From NCBI GenBank assembly GCA_964427955.1, contig CAYRWY010000259.1:1-8357 (forward strand): a stretch of DNA of 8,357 bases. Direction: 5' to 3'. Below are positions 1-6,166 of this stretch, one piece after another. The notes under the pieces are model-generated. The model was given only the letters and a program-made list of their open reading frames with translations. It searched no databases and was not told where the DNA came from. Source of the stretch: JACRBK01 sp964427955 (GTDB lineage: Bacteria; Chloroflexota; Anaerolineae; Aggregatilineales; Aggregatilineaceae). How positions within the stretch are numbered: position 1 is the first letter of the stretch; every line of letters starts with the position of its first letter. A program made the position numbers and the translations under genes.

Positions 1-2
1 TC

Positions 3-452
3 TGGCAGATGGACATGCGCGAAGAGGGGGACGAGATTGCCGTCCGTTACCGGACGGTGCGGCTGCCACGCCCGATGGACGTGAATTATCCGCGGGACCG
101 GGACAGCCTGGTCCAGGCGTGGGAGCAGCGCGACTGCTTCCTGGTGGCGGCAGCGGACGACGTGGTGTTGGGCTACGTCAACCTGCGGATCGACACGATC
201 CGCACCCGGGGCTGGATTCAAGACCTGGTGGTCGGCAAACCCTTTCGCCGCCGCCGGATCGGGCGGGCGCTGCTGGAACAGGCCGCGCGTTGGGCCTCGC
301 TGCACGAGATCGGCCACCTGACGCTAGAAATGCAAACCAAAAACTACCCTGCCATTCAGTTTGCGCGCGCGCAGGGGTTTGCCTTCTGCGGATTCAACGA
401 CCATTATTATATGAATCAGGATATCGCCGTGTTCTTTGGCCGAGGGGTATAG
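3..452 (+). CDS. GNAT-family N-acetyltransferase, 5'-truncated by window edge
   Basis: Predicted acetyl-CoA-dependent N-acetyltransferase of the GNAT fold; the substrate cannot be told from the sequence. Numbering from the first in-window ATG (position 9), the acetyl-CoA-binding motif A lies around residues 70-90: a beta strand (WIQDLVV) leads into RRRIGRA, matching the R/Q-x-x-G-x-G/A pyrophosphate loop. The motif B region follows, with N112-Y113, A115 and a GF pair near 123-124. The reading frame is open to the left edge (codons TGG CAG precede the ATG). There is no Shine-Dalgarno before position 9, and the usual first strand and helix of the fold are missing. The real start is therefore most likely upstream of the window. 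The stop at 450-452 is 17 bases before the next gene on the same strand, so the two may be co-transcribed. The family call is firm; the function is not. Confidence 0.85.
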   Translation, partial: WQMDMREEGDEIAVRYRTVRLPRPMDVNYPRDRDSLVQAWEQRDCFLVAAADDVVLGYVNLRIDTIRTRGWIQDLVVGKPFRRRRIGRALLEQAARWASLHEIGHLTLEMQTKNYPAIQFARAQGFAFCGFNDHYYMNQDIAVFFGRGV

Positions 453-469
453 GTCTGCACCGGGCGCCT

Positions 470-2455
470 ATGAATCACCCAAGCAATTTCGTCGCACTCC
501 TGGAACTGGTCAACGAGACGCTGACCGCGACTATCGTCATCATCGCCGTGTCGCTGCTGCTATACAACTGGGCGCGCGGCACACGCCAGGGCGTAACCTG
601 GACGGCAGGGGTCGTGCTGCTGTGCGTGATTGCGGCCTATCTGACCGATCTGTTCGTCGCCCTGGAACCGGGCGAGCAGTACCTCGAAACATGGCTGCGC
701 GTGCAGTGGCTGGGGATCGCCTTCATCCCGGCGGCGTTGGTCCACCTGTCGGACGCACTGATGGCGACGACGGGCCGACCCTCACGCGGGCGGCGCAAGC
801 TGGTCGTACGCATCTCATATGGCCTGGGCTTGCTGTTCACCCTGCTGGCGCTGCTGACCGATCTCGTCGTATCGGGACCGGCGACCGCGCACCATCCCTA
901 CATGACCGCCGGACCGATTTTCCTCGTGTACATCGCGTTTCTGCTGGTCGTGGGCGGCTTTGCGACGATCAACGTAGTCCGGGCACGGCGGCGCTGCCTG
1001 ACGCGCTACACCCAGCGCCGGATGACGTATCTGCTGTCCGTGTTCCTCGCTCCCGCGTGGGGCATCTTTCCCTATTCGGTCCTGGGCCAATGGAGCAACG
1101 AGCGCGATCCGCTGCTGCTGATCGTGCTGAACCTTGCCAACCTGATCGTGCTGCTGATGCTCGTCTTCATGGCCTATCCCCTGTCCTTCTTCGGATCGGA
1201 AAAACCGGACCGGGTGATTCGCACCCAGCTTTTGGAATTCATGCTGCGCGGACCGCTGCTAGGAGCGGCGATCCTGGCCGTCATCCTGTACGTGCCGCGC
1301 GTCTCAAACGTCCTGGGGCTGGATGGGGATGCCCTGATGCCGTTCGCCGCGGTCGCGACCGTCCTGTTATTCCAATGGATGGTCACCATCATCCTGCCGG
1401 TGCTGGAAAACTGGCTGATCTATGACGACGACCAGCAGGGCGCGAAATGGATTCAGCGCTTGGGAGATCGCCTGCTCACCCAGGCGGACGCGTCGCAACT
1501 GCTGGAGTCGGTCCTGGCCGCGCTGTGCGATCACCTGCGAGTGCCGAGCGCGTTCGTCGCCCGCATGGAACCGGATGGCGCGCAGTTGGTGCAGGTGATC
1601 GGCGCGCTGGCCCCCTCCCCCGAGGCTCTGACAGGCCCGGAATTGTCGTCGCTAAACAGCAGCGACGACGCGGTCAGCCTGCGGCGCGTAGGCGAACTGT
1701 TCATCTGGCGCTCGTACTGGTTGATTCCGCTGCGCTATTCGCGCCCGGCCAACAACGGGGTCCAACCGCCGCTGCTGGGGATTCTGGGTGTGTGGGCGCG
1801 CGCGCCGGAGCCTAATCTGCGCGACGAGGAGTTCGAGATCTTCGCCTCGCTCACCCGCCAGGCCGCGCGCGTGCTCGAAGACGTCCAGCACCAGTCGGAA
1901 GTCTTCGTCGTGCTGGAAGGGCTGGCGTCGCAGATCGACATGATGCAGCAGTTGCGCGGGGCCTCGCGCTACGGCCACGTGACGATGCTGCCCGCAGCCT
2001 CCGATGACGTCATCTCTAACCCGGAGTTTTCCAACCTGGTCAAGGACGCCCTGCGCGATTACTGGGGCGGGCCGCGCCTGACCGAAAGCGAACTGCTCAA
2101 GCTCAACATCGTCTGGCGCGAGATGGAACAGGGCGAGGATCGCAACCCCTCGCGGGCGCTGCGCGCCGTGCTGGCCCAGGCCATCGAGAACCTGAAACCC
2201 GAAGGCCAGCGCAGCCTGACCACCACGGAATGGATCTTGTACAACATCCTGGAAATGCGCTTTTTGCAGGGGCGCAAGGTGCGCGACGTGGCGCTGCGGC
2301 TGGCGATGAGCGAGTCCGACCTGTACCGTAAGCAGCGCATCGCCATCGAAGAGGTAGCACACCAGATCGAGGAGATGGAACGGACGCTGATCGCCCACCG
2401 GCAGAGCACGCCGTCCCCGGCCAACGGGACGCCGCCCGCCGCCAGCGCCCGTTAG
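470..2455 (+). CDS. Multi-pass membrane protein with GAF-like domain and C-terminal sigma4-like HTH; putative membrane-bound sensor-regulator
   Basis: 661 residues from the ATG at 470. The frame is open further upstream, but that part overlaps the acetyltransferase in another frame and reads as shadow sequence. No good Shine-Dalgarno precedes 470, so translation may be coupled to the upstream gene. Residues 18-312 hold about eight or nine hydrophobic helices (near 18-32, 45-65, 78-98, 112-134, 147-169, 186-206, 213-236, 261-275, 290-312), resembling the N-terminal 7TM sensor region of some histidine kinases. Residues about 328-475 look like a GAF domain. Residues 535-640 form a helical tail containing LTTTEW (583-588), RFLQGRKVRDVA (597-608) and SESDLYRKQRIAIEEVA (614-630), laid out like sigma-70 region 4 or a similar HTH. 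There is no H-box, no HATPase N/G boxes and no GGDEF or EAL domain. It is probably a one-component membrane sensor, perhaps binding DNA or a partner through the tail. The domain layout is read from sequence; the function is inferred. Confidence 0.72.
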   Translation: MNHPSNFVALLELVNETLTATIVIIAVSLLLYNWARGTRQGVTWTAGVVLLCVIAAYLTDLFVALEPGEQYLETWLRVQWLGIAFIPAALVHLSDALMATTGRPSRGRRKLVVRISYGLGLLFTLLALLTDLVVSGPATAHHPYMTAGPIFLVYIAFLLVVGGFATINVVRARRRCLTRYTQRRMTYLLSVFLAPAWGIFPYSVLGQWSNERDPLLLIVLNLANLIVLLMLVFMAYPLSFFGSEKPDRVIRTQLLEFMLRGPLLGAAILAVILYVPRVSNVLGLDGDALMPFAAVATVLLFQWMVTIILPVLENWLIYDDDQQGAKWIQRLGDRLLTQADASQLLESVLAALCDHLRVPSAFVARMEPDGAQLVQVIGALAPSPEALTGPELSSLNSSDDAVSLRRVGELFIWRSYWLIPLRYSRPANNGVQPPLLGILGVWARAPEPNLRDEEFEIFASLTRQAARVLEDVQHQSEVFVVLEGLASQIDMMQQLRGASRYGHVTMLPAASDDVISNPEFSNLVKDALRDYWGGPRLTESELLKLNIVWREMEQGEDRNPSRALRAVLAQAIENLKPEGQRSLTTTEWILYNILEMRFLQGRKVRDVALRLAMSESDLYRKQRIAIEEVAHQIEEMERTLIAHRQSTPSPANGTPPAASAR

Positions 2456-2468
2456 GGATGGGGCAGGT

Positions 2469-2497
2469 TTGACAAGGGTTGTAGGGGTTCCTATAAT
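2469..2497 (+). promoter_or_regulatory. Consensus sigma-70-type promoter for the S1-domain gene
   Basis: The -35 hexamer TTGACA (2469-2474) and -10 hexamer TATAAT (2492-2497) both match the housekeeping consensus exactly and are separated by exactly 17 bases. The site lies in the 89-base gap after the stop at 2455. Transcription should start near 2504, giving a leader of about 40 bases that carries the Shine-Dalgarno GAGGAAAG (2531-2538), six bases before the ATG at 2545. Confidence 0.85.
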
Positions 2498-2544
2498 GAT
2501 CGAACGATGATTTGGTGAGGTTTTCAGGTTGAGGAAAGCACAAA

Positions 2545-3525
2545 ATGACTACAGAGGTTCGGCATCATGGTTCATCCCCACCTCTGCCCCCGGATGAAGG
2601 ATATTGGGAAGCGTTATTGCAAGAGGGGGAAGTCGCAGCGGGGGAAAACGCACTTCAATCCAAAGATGCTCCCTGGTATGTGGATTATGATCAAGATGGG
2701 ACAGGGCTGGAACAACATAATCCGTTCGGAGGATCGCAAGCGGACTGGGAGCAAGTCCAACAGGTTTTTGACTCTGACACTACGGTAACGCTGCGCATCG
2801 TCGGATACAATCGCGGGGGACTGCTGGTCGAATGGAGCAGCCTGCGCGGCTTCGTGCCCGCCAGCCAACTGGTCGATTTCCCCGTGATGGCGGATCTGCG
2901 CGTGCGCCGCGACTCGCTGGCCAACCGGGTCGGGCAGCCGATTATGCTGCGCGTGATCGAACTCGATCGTATCCAAAACCGTCTGATTCTCTCTGAACGC
3001 GCCGCCCAGGTAAAACCGGGCACCCGCGCCTCCGTCCTCAAGACCATCAAGGAAGGTGACACCTGCTCCGGACAGGTCACCAACCTGTGTGATTTTGGCG
3101 TCTTCATCGATCTTGGCGGGTTAGAAGGACTTATCCATATCAGTGAACTAAGCTGGGGCCGGGTCGGGCATCCCAGCGATATTTTGAAGCGCGGTGACAT
3201 GGTTGACGTCTACGTCATGAGCGTCGATCAAAACCAGGAGCGGGTCGCCCTCAGCCTGAAACGCCTGCATCCCGATCCCTGGCAGACCGTCGAGCAGCGC
3301 TATCAAGTGGGCCAGACCATCGAGGGACTGGTCACCAACGTGGTCGATTTTGGCGCGTTCGTGTGCGTGGAAGAAGGGCTGGAAGGGCTGATCCACGTCT
3401 CCGAGCTGGCCGAAGGGCATTTCCTGCATCCCCGCAACGTCGTGCGCGAAGGGGAAACGGTACGCGCCCGCATCCTCAACATCGATGGACGCGCCCGCAG
3501 ATTGGGCCTAAGCTTACGCCGCTAA
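2545..3525 (+). CDS. S1 RNA-binding domain protein (ribosomal protein S1-like, three S1 repeats)
   Basis: 326 residues, started at ATG 2545 behind GAGGAAAG. Three S1 (OB-fold) RNA-binding repeats are visible. Repeat 1 spans about 72-144, with NRGGLLVEW and RGFVPASQL. Repeat 2 spans about 160-231, with GQVTNLCDFGVFIDL and GLIHISELSW. Repeat 3 spans about 246-326, with GLVTNVVDFGAFV and GLIHVSELAE. Repeats 2 and 3 keep the canonical G-x-V-x-x-x-x-x-F-G-x-F and G-L-[IV]-H-[IV]-S-E motifs; repeat 1 is the divergent type seen near the start of bacterial S1 proteins. Residues 1-65 form an acidic, probably disordered head. E. coli S1 has six repeats, but shorter forms are normal in other phyla. The likely role is mRNA binding and 30S translation initiation (rpsA function); another S1-type RNA-binding protein is possible. 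A strong promoter upstream and a hairpin terminator downstream make it look monocistronic and highly expressed. Confidence 0.9.
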   Translation: MTTEVRHHGSSPPLPPDEGYWEALLQEGEVAAGENALQSKDAPWYVDYDQDGTGLEQHNPFGGSQADWEQVQQVFDSDTTVTLRIVGYNRGGLLVEWSSLRGFVPASQLVDFPVMADLRVRRDSLANRVGQPIMLRVIELDRIQNRLILSERAAQVKPGTRASVLKTIKEGDTCSGQVTNLCDFGVFIDLGGLEGLIHISELSWGRVGHPSDILKRGDMVDVYVMSVDQNQERVALSLKRLHPDPWQTVEQRYQVGQTIEGLVTNVVDFGAFVCVEEGLEGLIHVSELAEGHFLHPRNVVREGETVRARILNIDGRARRLGLSLRR

Positions 3526-3550
3526 CCGAGCATTCAATCCATTCGATCCC

Positions 3551-3584
3551 GACAAACCCTGCGCACATTCAGGGTTTGTTCTTT
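3551..3584 (+). terminator. Rho-independent terminator after the S1-domain gene
   Basis: A perfect 10-bp inverted repeat, ACAAACCCTG (3552-3561) and CAGGGTTTGT (3570-3579), with an 8-base loop. It can be extended by one G-U pair and is followed by TTCTTT. It lies 26 bases after the S1 stop codon. The T tail is short and interrupted, so efficiency may be partial. The hairpin ends directly at the Shine-Dalgarno of the next gene. Confidence 0.75.
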
Positions 3585-3599
3585 AGAAAGGACACCATC

Positions 3600-4529
3600 A
3601 TGCTGCGCTACACCGATCTGTTTGCCACCTACAGCATCGTCGCGCGCGACGCCACGACCGGCCAGTTGGGCGTCGCCGTCGAGACTCATCAAATGTGTGT
3701 GGGGAGCATCGTCGATTGGCTGCTGCCCGGCGTCGGCGCCGTCGCCACCCAATCGCTGGTCAATATCAGCTTCGGCCCGATGGCACTGGCCATGCTCCGC
3801 GAAGGCGTCCCTGCCCCCAAGATCATCGAAGCGCTGGTCGCCTCCGATCCAGGCGCGAACCGCCGCCAGGTCGCCGTCGTCGATGCGCAGGGGCGCGTCG
3901 GCGCGTGGACGGGCGATGGCTGTATCCGCGAAGCCATGCACCACGTGGGTGACGGCTACAGCGTGCAGGCCAATATGATGACCAACCCGACGGTCGTTCC
4001 GGCGATGGCGAAAGCCTTCGAGAGCGCGGCGGGTGACCTCGCGCAGCGCATGATCGCCGCTTTGGAGGCTGCTCAGGCGGAAGATGGCGACATCCGGGGG
4101 ATGCAGTCCGCGGCTCTGAAGGTCGTCCCCGGCGGTCTCGACAAACCCGCCTGGCAGACCGATTACGATCTGCGCGTGGACGAACACGCCGCCCCGGTGG
4201 TCGAGTTGGGACGGCTGGTCCGGCTGCGCCGCTCGCAGTTGATCGACGGGCAGGGCTACGAAGCCTTCGAAAAAGGCGACCGCGACACGGCCCTGGCCCG
4301 GTGGACGGAAGCCCGCGAACTCGCCCCGGAACTGGAAGAGACAGCGTACTGGCAGGCTATCACCCTGGCGGACAAGCCCGCCGAGGTGCGGCTGGCCGCC
4401 GAGATTCTGCGCCCGGTGCTGGCCCAGGACCCGCGCCGCGCCGAGTGGATCGACCTGATCCGCCGCCTGCAAGCGTGCGGGTTGATCGAACGCGCGGGCG
4501 CTGCCGAGGAATTGATCGCGGCGCTGTAA
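3600..4529 (+). CDS. DUF1028 family protein (Ntn-hydrolase-like) with C-terminal TPR-like region
   Basis: 309 residues, started at ATG 3600, with AGAAAGGA (3585-3592) seven bases upstream. An earlier in-frame extension would overlap the S1 gene and is not credible. Residues about 8-200 carry the DUF1028 signature: TYSIVARDATTGQLGVAVETH, VGSIVDW and GVGAVATQSLVN in the first 55 residues, then a VAVVDAQGRVGAWTGDG strand pair (81-97) and NMMTNPTVVPAMAKAFE (115-131). DUF1028 proteins have an Ntn-hydrolase-like fold, but no established reaction is known to me. In this fold the nucleophile would be the N-terminal residue of the mature protein, with T10 the best candidate by position (inferred). Residues about 205-285 form helical hairpins of TPR type (YEAFEKGDRDTALARWTEA, then an LAPELEETAYWQA helix), suggesting a partner-binding tail. 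No signal peptide is visible, so it is probably cytoplasmic. It sits just behind the S1 terminator, so it depends on read-through or an unseen weak promoter. Confidence 0.88.
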   Translation: MLRYTDLFATYSIVARDATTGQLGVAVETHQMCVGSIVDWLLPGVGAVATQSLVNISFGPMALAMLREGVPAPKIIEALVASDPGANRRQVAVVDAQGRVGAWTGDGCIREAMHHVGDGYSVQANMMTNPTVVPAMAKAFESAAGDLAQRMIAALEAAQAEDGDIRGMQSAALKVVPGGLDKPAWQTDYDLRVDEHAAPVVELGRLVRLRRSQLIDGQGYEAFEKGDRDTALARWTEARELAPELEETAYWQAITLADKPAEVRLAAEILRPVLAQDPRRAEWIDLIRRLQACGLIERAGAAEELIAAL

Positions 4530-4535
4530 GGATGC

Positions 4536-4574
4536 CCTCACCCCTGGCCCCTCTCCAAGCAAGTTGGTGAGAGG
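4536..4574. repeat. C-rich intergenic inverted-repeat element, copy A
   Basis: It begins with CCTCACCCCTGGCCCCTCTC and continues to GGTGAGAGG. CCTCTC (4550-4555) pairs with GAGAGG (4569-4574) to give a small hairpin. The sequence is related to copy B about 130 bases downstream. It starts seven bases after the DUF1028 stop, so it will be in that gene's 3' untranslated RNA. Similar C-rich blocks are, to my recollection, dispersed between genes in many Chloroflexota and cyanobacterial genomes. Confidence 0.6.
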
Positions 4575-4643
4575 AACAAGCCCGTTTTCCCCCTCCCCAG
4601 ACGGAACTAGTTTAGGGACGGACAGGAGGGCAAAAACATTGAG

Positions 4644-4666
4644 CACGCGGAAATTCGCGGTGTTTT
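4644..4666 (+). terminator. Possible weak terminator downstream of the DUF1028 gene
   Basis: CACGCG (4644-4649) can pair with CGCGGTG (4656-4662) with one bulged G and a six-base loop, followed by TTTT (4663-4666). It lies 115 bases after the DUF1028 stop, between the two C-rich repeat copies. The stem is short and this is only a candidate. Confidence 0.35.
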
Positions 4667-4667
4667 A

Positions 4668-4707
4668 CCTCACCCCCCGACCCCCTCTCCATCCGGTGGC
4701 GAGGGGG
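4668..4707. repeat. C-rich intergenic inverted-repeat element, copy B
   Basis: It begins with CCTCACCCCCCGACCCCCTC, a variant of copy A with extra C residues. CCCCCTC (4681-4687) pairs perfectly with GAGGGGG (4701-4707) across a 13-base loop. The opening block, the C-run and the distal purine arm keep the same order as in copy A, so the two are probably copies of one element family. The rest of the gap (4708-4816) shows no gene and no clear signal. Confidence 0.6.
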
Positions 4708-4816
4708 AGCGGCGCGGTGGAAACGTCGGTGTAGGGCGCAGCAAGCGGCGCCCTGCTTTGGAAAAACGAGAATTGTCCCTCAAAATTCCCAATCTCAGTA
4801 AAGTGATGTCGCCGTC

Positions 4817-5257
4817 CTACGGGTTCAGGTGGCGTTTGGCCAGGGATTGAACCATCGATACCATGCCCATCAGGCCCTGGCCCTTGCCCATCGACAGATC
4901 GCTGCCGAAGACTTTGAGCACCAGATCGGGCGTCACCTGCGCGACCTGATCGACCGGCGCATGAGACAGCGTCTCGTCCAGCAGCGTGGCCAGCGCCATC
5001 GCCGAGAGTCCCTGCGGATTCTCGACCGCGAAGTAGAACTTGAGGGTATGGTCGGGCTGCGCTTCGGCCCAGACGTATGCTTCCGATTCGCAGAACGGCA
5101 CCCGGTGATCGGCGGGATAGGGATGGGTGGCGATCCGGTCGGGGACGGGCTGAAAGCGATCCGCCAGATCGACCAGGAGTTCGGCCCGTTCCGCCCGCGT
5201 GGTCACGAAATCAAAGTCAGCCAGCGCCTCGTTCAACCGATCAGGATATTCGGGCAT
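4817..5257 (-). CDS. sufE: SufE-family sulfur acceptor for Fe-S cluster assembly
   Basis: 146 residues, close to the normal SufE length. SufE takes persulfide sulfur from a cysteine desulfurase (SufS type), holds it on one cysteine and passes it to the scaffold in the cytoplasm. The family hallmarks are in order: LLVDLADRFQPVP (27-39), then RVPFCESEAYVW (52-63) with the acceptor cysteine at C56, then the KFYFAVENPQGLSAMALATL strand-helix (73-92) and the SMGKGQGLMGMV segment (122-133). The start at 5257 is set by a strong Shine-Dalgarno, GGTGAGG, seven bases upstream; its TGA is the stop codon of the sulfurtransferase gene. Nine bases separate the two genes, so they form an operon with likely translational coupling. 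No desulfurase or SufBCD gene lies in the window. The partner could be SufS encoded elsewhere, the neighbouring sulfurtransferase, or both. Confidence 0.92.
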   Translation of the reverse strand: MPEYPDRLNEALADFDFVTTRAERAELLVDLADRFQPVPDRIATHPYPADHRVPFCESEAYVWAEAQPDHTLKFYFAVENPQGLSAMALATLLDETLSHAPVDQVAQVTPDLVLKVFGSDLSMGKGQGLMGMVSMVQSLAKRHLNP

Positions 5258-5266
5258 GTCCTAGCC

Positions 5267-6130
5267 TCACCGCTCAACCGGGACATTGACCAGGTTGCCC
5301 CATTCGGTCCAACTGCCGTCATAATTCCGCACGCGGTTATAGCCGAGCAGATAGGTCAGCACAAACCAGGTATGGCTGCTGCGTTCGCCGATCCGGCAGT
5401 AAACGATCACGCTCTGATCCGGCGACAAACTGTTCGGCCCCTCATAAACCAGGCGCAGTTCATTCGCCTCTTTGAAGGTGCCGTCGTCGAGATTGATCGC
5501 CCGCGCCCAGGGTACATTCACTGCCCCTGGGATGTGACCGCCGCGTAACGCCCCTTCGTTCGGATAGTCGGGCATGTGCAGCCGCTCGCCGCTGTACTCC
5601 TGCGGGCTGCGCACGTCCACCAACGGCAACCCATGCTCCACATGCAGTAAGACCTGGTCGCGGAAGGCCCGAAGCTGGCTGTCGTCGCGCTCGGACGCCT
5701 GATAGTGCAGCGGCGGGTACTGCACCCGATCCCGGATCAGCGGACGGCCTTCTTTCTCCCACTTGACGCGCCCGCCGTCCATCACTCGCGCGTTGCGGTG
5801 GCCAAACAACTGGAAGACCCAGAAGGCATAGGTCGCCCACCAGTTGTTCTTGTCGCCGTAAAAAACCAGGATGGTATCGGGCGTCACGCCGATGCGCGAC
5901 ATCAGCGCCTCGAAGCCCGCTCGCTGGAGATAGTCACGACGCAGGGGATCATTCAGATCGGCGGCCCAATCGACCTCGACCGCGCCGGGGATATGCCCCG
6001 ACGTATAGAGGAGCGGGTCCTCGTTCGACTCGATGATACGGACGCCGGGATCGCTCAGGTGATCGGCAACCCAGGTCGTAGAGACCAGGACTTCAGGGTG
6101 GGCATAACCACGACTCGCGATGGCACTCAT
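5267..6130 (-). CDS. Two-domain rhodanese-type sulfurtransferase (thiosulfate sulfurtransferase-like)
   Basis: 287 residues, the usual size of a tandem rhodanese. The N-terminal domain (about 13-130) contains RIIESNEDPLLYTSGHIPGA and is non-catalytic: at the active-loop position it has YGDKNNWWA, with D93 where a cysteine would be. The C-terminal domain (about 150-285) contains LVDVRSPQEYSG and GGHIPGAVNVPW, then the active loop CRIGER (245-250) with C245 as persulfide carrier. A CRxGxR loop is typical of thiosulfate-type enzymes rather than 3-mercaptopyruvate enzymes, which usually have CGSGVT. Substrate choice remains inferred. There is no signal peptide, so it is cytoplasmic. The start at ATG 6130 has AGGAG a few bases upstream. 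It is the first gene of an operon with sufE; in Mycobacterium tuberculosis the sulfurtransferase sseA also lies next to a sufE-like gene. The pair suggests sulfur supply to Fe-S or thio-cofactor assembly. Confidence 0.92.
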   Translation of the reverse strand: MSAIASRGYAHPEVLVSTTWVADHLSDPGVRIIESNEDPLLYTSGHIPGAVEVDWAADLNDPLRRDYLQRAGFEALMSRIGVTPDTILVFYGDKNNWWATYAFWVFQLFGHRNARVMDGGRVKWEKEGRPLIRDRVQYPPLHYQASERDDSQLRAFRDQVLLHVEHGLPLVDVRSPQEYSGERLHMPDYPNEGALRGGHIPGAVNVPWARAINLDDGTFKEANELRLVYEGPNSLSPDQSVIVYCRIGERSSHTWFVLTYLLGYNRVRNYDGSWTEWGNLVNVPVER

Positions 6131-6166
6131 AGCTGTCTCCTAAACTCACGGTGCTCTCGTGGTTAT

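Noticed and set aside
436..1425. A 329-codon plus-strand frame overlapping the membrane part of the regulator
   Set aside because: Its translation is dominated by R, G, A and P with no hydrophobic segments; the overlapping frame encodes clear transmembrane helices.
1652..2398. A 248-codon minus-strand open frame opposite the GAF/HTH part of the membrane regulator
   Set aside because: The plus-strand frame has convincing domain structure, while the minus frame has no Shine-Dalgarno and a low-information Q/H/R-rich translation.
2507..2518. A three-codon leader frame (ATG ATT TGG TGA) in the S1 gene leader
   Set aside because: It is too short to judge, has no Shine-Dalgarno at proper spacing, and such triplets arise by chance; no attenuator structure accompanies it.
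3534..4646. A 370-codon open frame on the minus strand opposite the DUF1028 gene
   Set aside because: It is antisense to a clearly recognisable family protein, its translation shows no family motif and is rich in R, G, A and Q as expected of a GC-rich shadow frame, and it runs through the C-rich repeat region.
4763..4785. A short inverted repeat (GAATT...AATTC) downstream of sufE as a minus-strand terminator
   Set aside because: Only five A/T-rich base pairs with no T tail in the minus direction; not distinguishable from chance.
4829..5548. A 239-codon plus-strand open frame across sufE and the sulfurtransferase
   Set aside because: It lies opposite two genes with diagnostic motifs (SufE C56 region and rhodanese CRIGER loop), and its translation resembles no family.
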